NCBI GenBank assembly: GCA_035582835.1 | Contig: JAYKAV010002942.1 | Span: forward strand, 428,935-492,934 | Origin: Phoebastria nigripes | Taxonomy: Eukaryota; Chordata; Aves; Procellariiformes; Diomedeidae | Reading direction: 5' to 3' | Length of the DNA: 64,000 nt | In this document: in pieces, positions 11,861-24,960 of the stretch | Numbering within the stretch: position 1 is the stretch's first letter | Layout of the letters: each line of letters starts with the position of its first letter | The notes under the pieces: generated by a model | Told to the model about the DNA's origin: nothing | What the model saw: only the letters and a program-made list of their open reading frames with translations | The model's database searches: none | Translations under genes and position numbers: made by a program

Positions 11861-14800
11861 GATCTCAGTCAAATAAATAGATTAGCCAGGCCTGGAATGT
11901 TTGCCCTCCTTGTTGCATAATAATAAAATATGATGAGCCCAAATTAGAAGTTTATGGAAAAAATATATGTAAGATCCGGAAAAGACCTATAATTTAAGGC
12001 AGTTGCATTAAATATAATGTATATACATTAAAAAAGATCCCTTATATTGCCCCTTATATTTTAGTTAGCTATAAATAGTCAACACGTAGAGCATCACTAG
12101 GTCAAAGCAGGAAAGTCAATGCATACAGCAAACATTTCACCAAGAACCATAATGACTGGGGAAGAAAAAGTAATTTGCCTAACAAATGTTTGTTTTATGA
12201 AGTTAGGTGGATATGTCAAGGGAGCTGCTGCTATTTCACCCCTGTAGGCAATCCAGCTCTCTCGCTTTGATGTGGAGATGTTACTGACCAAGCAGAGCAA
12301 GGGAAAGAGTGGCTGGGAGAAGGAACTATCTGAAATTCCTGTCAGACAACTTCACAAATACCCTGTGACTGAATTTCTGCTGGTGTGTTTAATTCATGTT
12401 GTTTTGGAATTGCTTTCTATTGAAAACAAAAGCATCGCTGCAGCTAGTATAATCCCATTAGTCCAAGAGGTTTCTGAGGCTGGAGCTGTCAGAAATATGT
12501 TTCAAATGTGTTTCAGCTTGAGAAGCAGCTGGAACTCATGAGCAAATACATCTGAACATGGAGGCACCCACTGATTTCAATTTAAGATGATGTACCACTC
12601 CGTTAAAAAACTTATTCAGAGGCATCCCGAGACTGTTGGTTTGAAAACTGCAGCACTAAAATTGGATGAGCAATCCATAGCAGAGTTTAGTGAATACTGT
12701 ATCCAATACAAAATATCGGGAGATAAGTATATATGGCAGCTCCCAAGAACATGTCAGATGGGCAGATGCTGTGTGAAAGGAAGATATATTCTTTGACTTG
12801 GCAGCTGGGGATTGTGGTTGTTCATCAGATGAAGAAGCATGAGGAAGAAGTATAAGAAACATTATGCGATGTTACCTCTTATGCACCCTTTTTGCAAAAG
12901 CTCTAGAGAAACACTCCCATGCACACACATTTAATAGTCTCCAAAGCTAGGGAACTAAATATGAATGTAAGAGACTAAATATGTAGCCTAATTTTCCAAA
13001 GTCACCCACGAGCTCAGTCGGATGTCTGTATTTATTTACCCCCCAATCCATCTGCTTCTGGGTAGTCAGCACCTCCCTGCGCAGAAAGGCCTAGTGATAT
13101 GTGTGTTCTGCGGGGTTGTCTGTTGGCAAAATATTAATTGAGAAAATGCCACAATTATCTGACTTAGTAATAAGCACGGGAAATGAAGACAGAATGAACC
13201 TGTGATCGATCTAGTCGTGAAGTGGATGCTAGCCATTGGAGTTAATCACAGTGCAGGGAGATAGTGCCTGTGAATGTAAATGGTAAGAAATGAGGAAGAA
13301 TGCTTTTAAGCTGTGCTGAATTAATTCGTAGAACTCACTGATGCAGAATATTATCTGTGTATAAATTATAGGGTAATCAGTCCCAATACTCCACGGCAAA
13401 AGCTGAACAGTCAGTGAGGTCTGCAGGGAATCTCTTCTATCCTAACCTTATAGTTCTGTGCTTTGTGTGCATTATTGAACATTTTGTGCCTTGCTCTCAA
13501 CAAACCAATGAATATCACCTGAGGACACCAGGTTATATGACCCTCATGATATTCTTATACCTTTAATTCCAATAGAAATCTTTCCTCTCTGGAGCTTATA
13601 ATTCCGTTTAATATTTTGGTTGGTTTTTTTTTCTTCCCTCTACGTGCATCCCAGACACAAAGCCAGGTTCATTCCTGCGGAGAAGAAACAAACCTAAAGG
13701 TGTTCACTAGCTGTCTTTGCTGGCTTCTGCTAGCTTTTGTCAGGAACACGAGAAATCCCCTGTGCAAATCTTCCACTGACACAGAGTCTTTGGGGTCTGT
13801 GAACCCCTTACATGAAATGCAGCACTGTACGGTCTGTACATGAAATGTGCACTGTCTTACATGTATGCAGCAATGCGTACATACTGCAGGGTATGCCACG
13901 GCCAGCACGGGCACTACCCGCTCACACTGGCTCCTCAAGTCTCCTCTCTTTCCCTGTGCCAGCTCATGTTCGGCCCTGATGATTTCATGATTACCAGCAA
14001 AAAAATCAACAGTTAGTCATCTTAAACTTCACTTTCTGATGTCAGTAAAAGAAGAATCATATATACTTATTTCCCTCGTTATTAGTCATGTAGTGAATGT
14101 AAAATGTTTCATGCTTACTTAAAAATTCATGCACTGATGCTGAATGAGGTGCTAACTTTTCATATGCTGTCTGTGAAACTTGGTCTAGTTAAAAATATTC
14201 ATTCTGTCCTTAAATTTATTTTGAAGAATAGCTTGAGGCTTTCAAACATAAATACTTCTGGACTCACATGTATGCTAGTTCACAGATATCCAGGCAGCTT
14301 TAAAGCAGTTGCAGGCTCAGCCTGAGATGAAAGTTTTACAGTTCATCAGGTGGAAAGCAGTGATGTCCCAGCTAATAAGCATGTTTCTCTTCTTCACATA
14401 ATTAAAACGAACAGGGGCTGCACAGACCACTGGCTTCACCAACATGTTCCCTCAATCATGAAGCAGTTTTCACCTCGTGTGAGTAAGGTTTGTGAAAAAT
14501 CAAGAATCTCTATTTACTTGTGCAAATGGACCTTACCCAATTAAAAGTAATGGCATGAGCTATTAGCAGTGAGTCCCCAATACTGAATCATCTTTGATGC
14601 AGCAAAATGAAGCAATATGTTATCCAACAAAATTAAAATCTCCAAAAAATAAATCCACATGGCCAAAAAATCTTTTGGTAAATCACACTTTTTTTTTTTA
14701 AGAGAGCTTTGAAGGATACTTCAGCTGTGTGATGGTGTGTCCTTTTTAAACATGCCTATGGTCATTGTATTAGAGAAAAAAAAAAAAAACATGTCCTGTG

Positions 14801-15178
14801 TGTGGTTTATTTTTGGGTGGTGTGTTTAATGACAGTTTCAGTACAGCTTCCTGAGGCTTAGTGTCCCTCTCATTTCTGTTGTTCTTGCTAGTCTCTGCAG
14901 AAATGACACGGACTTGGGGTACATGGTTAAAAAATGAGAACTCCTAAGTGCTGTTGTCTGTGCACACTGACACAGATATTGTCTTCCTGTAGCTTTTCTT
15001 GAAGGCATTCTGTAGCTGAAGCAGTTTTTGGCTGAAAGAAGTGATAGGATCTGATGTACGTAAAATCTGGGTTGGGTTAACAACCCTTAGGTGCTGTGTC
15101 ACAAGTACATCAGGCATCGCAGGCTGAGCGATGTAGGATCACACAGTAAATCTTTACCTTCTGTGAAAAAGAAAGGTG
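11861..15178. other. Unique sequence, no gene seen
   Basis: It is AT-rich with short poly-A/T runs (about 14690-14700 and 14766-14780). A loose 30-bp repetition around 'tacatgaaatg' lies at about 13810-13870. No repeat family or exon was recognised. Confidence 0.5.
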
Positions 15179-15773
15179 TGTGCTGGTTTTGGCTGGGGTA
15201 GAGTTAATTTTCTTCCTAGTAGCTAGTATGGGGCTACGTTTTGGATTTGTGCTGAAAACAGTGTTGATAATAACAGGGATGTTTTTGTTATTGCTGAGCA
15301 GTGCTTACACAGAGTCAAGGCCTTTTCTGCTTCTCACACTGCCCCACCAGCGAGTAGTCTGGGGGTGCACAAGAAGCTGGGAGGGGACACAGCCGGGACA
15401 GCTGACCCCAACTGACCAAAGGGATATTCCATACCATATGACATCATGCTCAGCATATAAAGCTGGGGGAAGAAGAAGGAAGGGGGGACGTTCGGAGTGA
15501 TGGCGTTTGTCTTCCCAAGTAACCATTACGCGTGATGGAGCCCTGCTTTCCTGGAGATGGCTGAACACCTGCCGGCCAATGGGAAGCAGTGAATGAATTC
15601 CTTGTTTTTCTTTGCTTGCGTGCACGGCTTTTGCTTTACTTATTAAACTGTCTTTATCTCAACTCATGAGTTTTCTCACTTTTACTCTTCTGATTCTCTC
15701 CCCCATCCCATGGAGGGGGAGTGAGTGAGTGGCTGGGTGGTACTTGGTTGCCGGCTGGCGTTAAACCACGACA
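15179..15773 (+). mobile_element. Solo LTR B (ERVL-like family)
   Basis: It has TGT...ACA ends (TGTGCTGGTTTTGGCTGGGG to TTAAACCACGACA). Flanks aggtg (15174-15178) and agttg (15774-15778) are a 4/5 match for a 5-bp target duplication. Promoter parts are an intact TATAAA at 15456-15461, a degraded CRE (TGACATCA, 15439-15446) and CCAAA where A and C have CCAAT. The poly-A signal ATTAAA is at 15642-15647. Its R-U5 is nearly identical to LTR C, including a block of roughly 80 bp before 'gaacacctgcc', but its U3 is clearly diverged from A and C. There is no internal sequence on either side. The minus-strand frame at 15305-15625 is an accident of the LTR, not a gene. Confidence 0.88.
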
Positions 15774-18700
15774 AGTTGTCAAGTGCAACTGATTCATGAA
15801 AAAAGCATACTGCACCGGTGTTTTAGGAACTGCATTTGCTAATTAGCACTAGCTCTGTCATTACTGCCATGTTACGGCCTGTCTTTAACTGAACTAATGC
15901 TCAAAGAGGGTAAGAAGTGCTTATATTTTAAAGACCGTAGATAGTCTTACACTTCCTGATCCTCTAACACTGGAAGACAGATCTTTTAACCAATGAAATA
16001 CAGTTCACTATATACTTGTGACACCGCTGATGAATGACACTGCACATATGTAACATGACAGATCAAGAAGAAACCAGTCGTGTTTCTCCAATCCTTCTTT
16101 CCCTTGTTTAATCTTATTGCTTCTGGTTATGATTCTTCCCAAGCCAGGATTTCTTCTGCTTTGAGCATGACACTCTTCAGATAACTATGAATGTGGATCA
16201 TATTGTGCTTGATCATGTCTAGAAAAGCAGTATGTATTTAGGACTTCATTCTTGAATTCAATACATGAAGATCACGATGCCCTTCCTCTACAGAAACCAA
16301 CAGGATTGCTGTGACATAAAGCAAGTGTAAGAGAACAAAGGTAAGATCTTTGATTATTATCCTGTCTTCTTAGGAGAAAACCTTCAAAAAGGTTAAGGAT
16401 GGCTCTGTCCGGACAAGGAATTCTCAGAAGAGAAAAAACATTTACCACAAAAGCACAAAGAACATTCAGATTTCAGAGAATGAACAAATGCCTGTTACTA
16501 AGTACTCAGTATAGGAGACGCTTATTTGGCGGACCAACTATGATGAAGACCAAAAACAAAGTATGCCTTAAAAGTTCTTATTGTTTCCTATCAAACCCTC
16601 TGATCCTTTGCATCCAAATTATTCAAGTTCCTGTTTTATATATTTCAAGCTAGACTCTGATCTTAGTCACATTGCTGTAAATAGGATGTAACTAGACTGT
16701 CCTTCCTCTGTAACATCTGTGTTATTGAAATCTGACTTCTTCACAAAGATTGCATTCAGAAAAGTGCCAAATACAAGTGTGATTTCACCAACTAGGAATT
16801 TCTTTTTGCTGACAGCTTTGGCCCTCACACAGTTGAGCAGAGTTGGGCATCTTGTAAACAGGGACACTGTTCAGTAACAGGCATGACTTCTCTTTGGGAC
16901 ACCTCCCCAAGCAGCCTGACAAATCCCCTCAGCAAACTGTGACAGCAAACAGGAGCCTCCTTCAGATATGGTCTGTAATGTGATTAAATGTCTGATGGTT
17001 TCTTTTGATCTTGGCACTGGTGGACTTAATCACAGATATCCTAACTTGTGTGGCCAAAGAATTACTGCTGATGGCTCTCTAATAGACCAGTTTAGATTTC
17101 TGGTTCAAATTTATTGGCTTATAATGAATGGATTTGCTTTAGTTCTTGAGGATTTAGAGGATTTTCCTTTTGCTTTATTCCCCACTATTACATTTCTCTT
17201 AGCGAGAGTGATATTTTATGCTATTTAAATAGCACACTTTGATTTAACAGCCTAAGTACATTATTATGTCTTTGCATGATACGAACTGATACGAAGTGCT
17301 TCTTAGATTTTGTCCCCTTTTTTGTATTAGCTAGATTTCTTCTGCATGACCTTGATAGAAAGGAGCCTACTCCCTGCCAAGAGCAGAAAACAGGTTATAG
17401 CAATTGCCATGAAATACTACGGTAGTGCAGAAAGGTTAGCCAAGCTTTATTCTTTGAAAAGATGTGCTTTTTTATTTTTTTGTGGGGAAGGAATATAATG
17501 ACCTTTGTGCTGTTATTTCTCTTGTGGTATAAATTTGTACCCATTTAACCAAAATTACTCTTCTTAAATTTTAAGCATGAACAAATAAGACCACTATCTT
17601 AGCTTAGTCACCAGGAATTACAGGATGACTTGCAGTACTATACCTCAGGACTGGCTGCACAAAAAGGATTTAAGCATTAAGGCTGCTGGCAGTGTCTGTG
17701 ATACCTAAATTAGGTACTGCTGTCTATACTGCATGGAAAGGACTACATGGCACTCATTGCCAGCATGATCTCTGGCACCATTTCATGGAAACCCAACTAG
17801 GCAATCATCACCTGGGGGCTTCAAATGAGAGAAGCTGACATGAGCTGGTTTGTGGGTCGGGCTGGGAGCTGGAAGTGAGCTGGGCTACAGCTACTCAGTG
17901 GTGTCAAGACTGAGGCACTTCTGGGCTATTGTGGAAGGGAAAGGTTTGGTGTCTGGGGAAGGTTCATATCAAAGGCATGTATCAAATGTCTACATGAAGA
18001 ATTTAGGTGCCTAAATACAGCACAAGTCCTTTTGTTAATGTAGCCATGGACTTCCACAGCCCGAGTCGCATAACCAAAAGCTGTCCAGAGAAAAATGACA
18101 GAGTCATAACCTCTTCCATGCCAATACAGGACATGATGTCCTATCCATGCCCTGAGACTACCCCTGTTGGTACCCAACTTTATTCTCCCCTATTCGATTG
18201 ATCTCTCTAAAATTACACTGGCAAAAAACTGGTATAGCACAGAGCGGGACCCAGCCCTTTGTTGCTGGAAAAATAAAAAAAGAGGTATCTTTTAGCAAAG
18301 AGATAATGAGATGATGTTGCTATGCTGCTTTTCACTGGCTCAGGATAGTTCTCTCATCTAATTGAATGTTTGGGGGAAAAGAGTATGACTTGCGAGAGGC
18401 ACAATGTGAGTGATGACTGTTGCAGAGCCATCTTTAGAGGTGCAACAGCAAGCTCCCAGGTGTTATGAATATTAACATCTCTTAAATAGGGGAATATTTT
18501 TAGATTGTTTGTGCTAAAAGGTATTTTTTAGTAGGACTTTATGTTATTGTCTCTTCTTATTTTAGTAATGACTGTCACAGTCCCAGTGAAATCTTAGTCA
18601 GAAAATTTCCTTTCATAGTGTCACTTCAGGTTAAAATAAAATCCTTTTCTCAAAAAGAGCTTTTTTACAGCAGAATAGGTACAAAGGGCTATTCAACTGA

Positions 18701-19119
18701 ATTCTATTGACTCTGTAGATTCAAGTCTTAATGTTCTTTTTTTTATGATCTCCTCCTTTTCATTTTAATATTTTTCTGCTTTTCTTTTTTTGTACCGTGC
18801 ATATCCTATTTTGTTCCACTGAAATAATTTTGTAAGAAATCCTTCATCAGGATAATGCTGTCTATTCAATCATCAGGCACAGTTCTGTTCTTTGAGCTTT
18901 GGCTAGCTTATATACACACTCCTACACTTCCAGTGATTACTTCCAGTGCCAGCTGGGATACCTATTGGTGAATTCAGAGCTGATTAACTGAGCAAGACAG
19001 TTGTTGCTCCAATTAACCTACTCCATGTTTCAAGAGATTTCATTTTTTTTCATTAAGGAAACAAGAAGTGGAGGAACAGAATTTCTTTAGCCAAATTGCT
19101 CCATCCTTCTCCCCACAGG
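15774..19119. other. Unique sequence, no gene seen
   Basis: Isolated splice-like signals exist. One is a 48-bp segment, 16293-16340, between ctacag and GTAAGA with stops in all frames; another is a strong minus acceptor at 18266. None delimits a coding exon. Confidence 0.45.
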
Positions 19120-19230
19120 GAAAAAAAAAGTCAATTTGGTGAACAAGGAGCGATCATTACTGGACATCTGCGGCTAATAACTGGGACACAACAGAAATTT
19201 AAGGACTGGATGCTTAACAGTTCATTGTAG
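19120..19230 (+). other. Candidate terminal exon, very weak
   Basis: A strong acceptor (ccatccttctccccacag) is followed, after one base, by an open frame of about 36 codons ending in TAG. The peptide is polar and ends KDWMLNSSL. No other exon links to it and no family is recognised. Many acceptors of this quality occur by chance. Confidence 0.12.
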
Positions 19231-22200
19231 GTTTTATTTGCATATACAAAGCTCCTTCCCAGCAGACTGTGAAAAAACTTTTCCTTTAGCTGGTTGTGGT
19301 GGAAATTGCTAGTTTTCTACATGGTGAACAAACATGTTAAATAATTAATGTAACCATGAAGGTGCTCTGTTTAAATGCCAGCTTTCAAAATCAATGTACT
19401 TCTGCTTCACAGAAGGGTTTAAATCATGTAATTCACAAGGTAGGACTGGGATTGACCTCTGTGGGAATGCACAGAAAGAAATGTTTCCATGAGTTTCCCC
19501 CCTTGCACCCTCTCTATAGGAAGAAGTAAACAACTGCAGTCCTTGTCTTCTAACACAATGCTGACAGACAAGCTCTGGAGAAACTTGGACAGCAGCACAA
19601 GAGGTTAACAGACCCAGAGGTTCACTCCATCCCTTTGCTGGCTATTTCTACTCTCACAGCTCAGTNAGCAGACAGGAACGTACATCCACACCAGAACTGT
19701 CCTGGGAAGGAGAACACAAGCATGCTCAGCACCTTGCTGTAGATCCAGGATCCTATTCAGGTGGTCTGGACAGACCATGCGTAAGCAATGCCAACTGCAT
19801 GAAACTCAGTTCAGCCTCACAAGCTCTTCCTGAGCTCTTGTTAGGAATGTTTGTGCCTGAGGCTGCAGGATGGCAACCAACTGCATGGCTAGAAGAAAAG
19901 TAAAACACAAGCCGCTGCATTTTATGTTGGTGTTACACCCCCGGAATGCATTGAGCCCCTTCTTTACCTTAAGATGTTGCTAATGTTTCAGTTAAGTAGT
20001 AACAAAGGTACTGCAAGGTTTCATGATGATGGCAGTGATAAAAATAGCTATTGATGTCAGAGGAAGCTCTCAGCCTTTGTTGAATTTATATCACTTTCCC
20101 TTTAGTGGAAAAGACATTGATCAGAAGTAATATGAAATAAAAGCTTTGTTTGCTAAAGAAGTACGTTGGTGTTTAGTTTTAATTCATACAGCAGGCCTGA
20201 AATAGAGGATTACTGATTCCAGGCAAATGCTGAGATTTCAAAATCAGTTTTTGTTCTGACTGCAAATACAATTTTAAAAAAAAAAAAAAAACCTCTGGTG
20301 ACTTATATAGCTTATTTTTGTGTCAGCTCATGGCTGTTCTGTTCTGGAACATTTTTGCGCCTTGAGACAGGAACCAGGGTGCCTCAGGTCTCTAGCTCCA
20401 GAAAAGCTTCCTCTGAAGGCTTGTTGCAGGGCCAAAGGCCCCGTGCCTCCCAGGTTCCCCTTAAGCTTGCTCCCAGCACAACTCACCTGCCTATGGTTTC
20501 ATGGGATTTTACCAAAACTGAGATGCATCCATATAACATTACAGTATTTTAGCTGAAAGTCTGTTCCACTGGAAAATTTCCTGACACCTCTATTTATTGA
20601 TGGATGCACTCTGCTTTTTTATTAATACGCTGCTGTTTCAACTCTGACTACAGTGAAGAATTTAAACCAGGTGATCTGTAAGTACCTGTATTTGTACGTT
20701 AGAAACATCCAACCCCACCAAAACCCCTCCACCTAATACTCAGAGGCAAATAGCTTATGCCTTGTTATCAATGAGAGTCAGAGCCTTGTGCTCCATAGCT
20801 GATCCTCCACAACACTTCTCATTTAAACATAGTTCATGTATGAGGTCAATATACTGAACCCTCTATTTTTGGTGGCAACTACTGACATACAGGATCTAGA
20901 TCAGTACATTGGACCAAAACAACAACAACAGCAAAAAAGCTGTAGTATATTATTAATTTTGTCATTTTTAGTAATTTTTGAAATGGAACATTGTGATTGT
21001 CAAGCAGGTGGAAAAAGCAATTTCTGTTGTCTTTTCTACAGAGAAGGTAGGGAGTTCCAATATAACTTTCAGAAGCTAGGATTCCTCAAATTCAAGTCAT
21101 CTGTCCATGTAATTCAAAGCAGTGACATAATCTTGTGGTTTTTTATATCCTAGCTGATAGCCTCAGCTGTTACTGAACAGCTTTGGGAAAAGGAGAGGAG
21201 CATTGATCAAGCTCTTTTCTGAGAGCAGGTCTCCCTGTAAAGGTATTCAGTGTTAGAAAGAAAGGAGGAGGGAAAGTGACTTCACAGACAGATGGTTAAG
21301 GTAAATGTGGTCTTCCGTCTCAGCTCCTGTTAAATAATGAAGACCCGTGTCTTCCACAATGCCTGCAGCAAACACACTGTCTGTTTTATTACATTAATAA
21401 GATAGCCTCCAATATCCTATTTAGGGTAGAAGTGCACACTGAGGATATATTCTATATCTTTCATCCACTGTGTTGGCTTGTAATCTCCCACCTCAGGCAC
21501 ATCCTCATTTCAAGACGCCTTCTCTGTCATGATCACAAAAATTCTTCACACCAGAAGTGAAGTCTTCTGTGATTGAGCGTGATGCCTCCGACATATCTGG
21601 ACACTACAATACAATAAATGAGCTTAAGGTCTGTGTGCATTATACATATGGGGGGGAAGGTCCTTTATGCCATCTCTTGGGAGAAAACCTGCCTGCAGTA
21701 AAAATTGCGAAAACATGCCCTGAGACAGACTGCTGCAAAGTGCATTGTGATAACAAAGAATTTCAATGCAGTCAGAGATCTTATAGCTTTGCCAAGGATT
21801 TATTTAACTTTCCTTTCAGTGCAGTAGCCTGTGGTGATAACATTAGTCCAAACATGATGCTTCTCCTTTTCCACGACGTCTCCCTCCCCCTCGCACCACC
21901 TCCCCTGCTCTGGTCCAAATGGCTCAGAGAAGCAGCATTAACGAATGTGGTCAATGAAGTACTAAAAGGCACTTTCCCTGCACCATAATATTAAAACCTC
22001 AGGGACAGGAGGAAATGAAAGGCGGCTGCCATCATTGGTGATACAGACCTGCTGGCCAGCTGGTTTGAAGCGCAGCCTGTGCTCTGCTGGCAGCCCATCT
22101 CTGCCATGTCCCCAGGAGACTACGCTGGGCTGAACCAGCGGGGTCATCCATCATTAACCATGCCTTGCCATGCCTCTCACAATGGCAGAGAAAGAGGGAA

Positions 22201-24599
22201 GAGGCAGTTTAAATTTCACCAGAGCCGGGGCGGTGTCAGGAGAGGTTTAATCAGACAGCAGGCTCTCCTGATTACATATTCCAGCGTCAAATGCCAGGCA
22301 CAGGCAAGCTGATATTCTGGGCTCTCCCTGAGGTTAGTTTGGAGTCACTCAAAATATAAAATACGAATATGGAAAGCAGTAATCTTTTCCTTGCCAGATC
22401 AGAAGCATTTAAAATCATATGCCCTGCTTGACTGTCCTTTGAACATGGTCCTGTGTTCTGTGAAGTTATCTATTTCTGTATTTTGCTCCTGTATATATGT
22501 AATTAATGCTACAGCTGTGTTTAGGATTCAGCAGAGTGTCTGTGAATCTCTGTGATAGGAAGCTAGCAAAAACACAAGGGCTAAATCCTGATTTAAAATA
22601 GGTGGTAACACGGTGACCCACCAAAGCACATCTTTGGAAACCACACGAGACATCATCTTAAATGAAATGTTAGGGTGTGTGTGAAGCAGACTGGCTCCAC
22701 TGATGCATGAAACAGCTCCCTCGTGGAAAATCATTCACTGACATCTTTAAGGGACTGGGCTTTAAATTTTCTGTCCCTTTATAAACCTCTGGAACTGAAG
22801 GTACCATTCTGCAGAGCATTCACAAAGGACTGGTAAGAAATTAAGTTACAATTGTATTTACACTTATTTTAAAATTAAAATTAAATTGAAGTAACGTTCT
22901 GTCTCCTCACTGTCCCTTATCTCCACTCAGTCTCACTGTGTATCACTTGCTGCAGGAGTCCTATTGCAGTGAAACGAGAGTCATATCGAGGTTAACCTTA
23001 ATATGTACAGCAACATGGTTATTGAGATAGATAACTCCAGAGATAACTTTTCCCACAGTTGTACTACTTCCTGAGATCTGCTCTGTTCCAAAGTGATGTG
23101 TCAGAAAGAAATGTGACATTTTTCCCCAGCTGTGTGACAATCTGAGATAATTTTATTGACTTCTGTGAGAGTCCATGTGTAACACTTCATCGTGTAAACA
23201 AGAGTGCTGACATTGGAACAACCATGTGGTATTTTCAAACTTTATGGACTTGAAAACAACTCAGTGCACAGAAACATGTTTACAGAGATAATATGTTGTC
23301 CAGTTGGAGGTACTCAAATGCAGGCACAGTGAACATCTGCAAAATGTGGTTGTAATACTTCAATACCTTACTGAACAGCTGCAGCAGAATAAAACTGCAG
23401 GATTTATAGGCTTTATTTCTTGGGCTGCGACACACTTTTTCTTGAGTCTTGGGTGTAATCAACACAGAATGCTCCCGTGAATGGAATTTACATACAAATA
23501 TGTAGAAATGAAATAAATATATTAAAATGCTGTTATCTTGAGTAAGTAGGGGTGGGTACAGCCACCATGATTAGAGGCTGCAGGGCTCTGCAGAAATGCA
23601 GCTGTAGCCTTCCTCTTATTTTGCATGGTGCTACGGAGGCTGCACTCTCTGCACTGAAGGATAGATGCGGTAAAAATATACATTCATAATACCTTATCCG
23701 TGTAATATTTCAGAAAATGCCCTGCGAAATTGGGCAGCATAGTGCAGTAAATCTAATTTAATCAAAACTGTGTGGATGATGATTGATGGTATGAGACTTC
23801 AGAGGAAATATCATTGTTCAATGGAAGTTCTTGCAGCTGAATATTGCATACAAGAATTGGTTAGAAATTTCCTGGTGAAAATTCTTCTTTGTTGGGAGAG
23901 GTTGTTCTGTGGAACCTGCTTGCAATACTCCCCAGAAAGGACTGCCTTAATTAGCCTTGGGATGAAGTGTTGTGATTCGAAACATTTTAAAATCAGAAAC
24001 TGCTGCTCTTATCTTCCCAGTTTGTATTCTGGAACATTAGAAGTGTTCCATGTTTCTTCTTCTTCTTCTATATCCTAGTCATTGGCTGCCAAGTTCTTCC
24101 CTCCCAAACTGTTATTGATCTTTGAGACTTCTGTAAAGGCTTTCCTCAAAGGAAGACTCACGATGGACTAAACTAAAAAAAGTTGGAGGATGATTTCATT
24201 ATCAGGTGCCTGGGAAATAAAACAGGAGATGAAAATCAGTATTGATACAGTTGGAGTTAGGTGCATGGGAAGAAAAGGCCAGAATTTGGCATACTTAATG
24301 ATTGGCTTTTTCCAGTCGGAAGAACAAGTTAGGAGTCACTGTGGACAGCTCTGTGCCAATGCCAGCTCCGTGCTCAGCGCCAGCCAGAGAGGCTAAAGAA
24401 AGGTAGGAAAAACTAGGGAAGGAAAAAGAAACAAACCAAAACAGAAAATGGTGGTGTACCCTCATAAAAATTGATACATACTCTGTGCCACAAAATGTTG
24501 GCTCTGCGGCCCATCCTCTCACAGAAAATCAGCAGTGGAATGGGGCGAGGTACTGGCAAGGGTGACAGAGGAGACCAATGGCTTCCATAAGGGGAGAGA
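19231..24599. other. Unique sequence, no gene seen
   Basis: Contents include a 17-A run at 20276-20292 and a moderately GC-rich stretch at about 21860-22320. The latter carries a plus open frame (21557-21988) with no recognisable domain. One undetermined base lies at 19666. Confidence 0.45.
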
Positions 24600-24960
24600 G
24601 AAATACACTAATATTTTTCATTATGGAAAAAAAGTTACCAAAGGGAGAGATGACAGCAAAAACCAACATCATAAACTGGAAGTGATATTTACTGCTTCTC
24701 ATAACAGAGCAACTAAGGGAACCAAATTAAACTACAAGACAAAAGGTCTGAGACAGACAAAAATACTTTTGCCTGTCAAATTTTCAAGACTGCATGAATG
24801 TACTGTTAAACTTATTGCCACAGAATGCTGTGAAGGTAAAAAGTATAAAAATAAGTTTAAAGAAGGCTGGACAGAGTCACAGGAGCCAACTGGTGGCTGT
24901 TGAGCATGATGGTTCAGATGCAAACTCTCCCCTAAGTTACAGTAAGATGAGACTCCCTAA
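24600..24960 (+). mobile_element. Ancient CR1/L3-like LINE 3' remnant
   Basis: The plus strand resembles the 3' part of an old amniote CR1-superfamily element. It has 'cttattgccacagaatgctg', then 'aaaagtataaaaataagttt', 'ggctggacagagtcacagga' and 'ctgttgagcatgatggttca', in the order known from that repeat in reptiles. It is highly diverged. The 122-codon frame at 24535-24903 is mostly this element's relic, not a host gene. The exact family name is uncertain, and the assignment rests on remembered consensus phrasing. Confidence 0.55.

Noticed and set aside
15305..15625. 106-codon minus-strand frame, with a similar one at 33958-34239
   Set aside because: Both are antisense translations of the same LTR family, so their mutual similarity reflects the repeat and not a gene family.
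16293..16340. Plus-strand 48-bp segment between ctacag and GTAAGA
   Set aside because: All frames contain stops, and it is small and isolated.
21557..21988. 143-codon plus-strand frame
   Set aside because: It has no recognisable domain, no supporting splice edges and an erratic composition.
24535..24903. 122-codon plus-strand frame
   Set aside because: It overlaps an ancient CR1/L3-like remnant and has no independent coding evidence.
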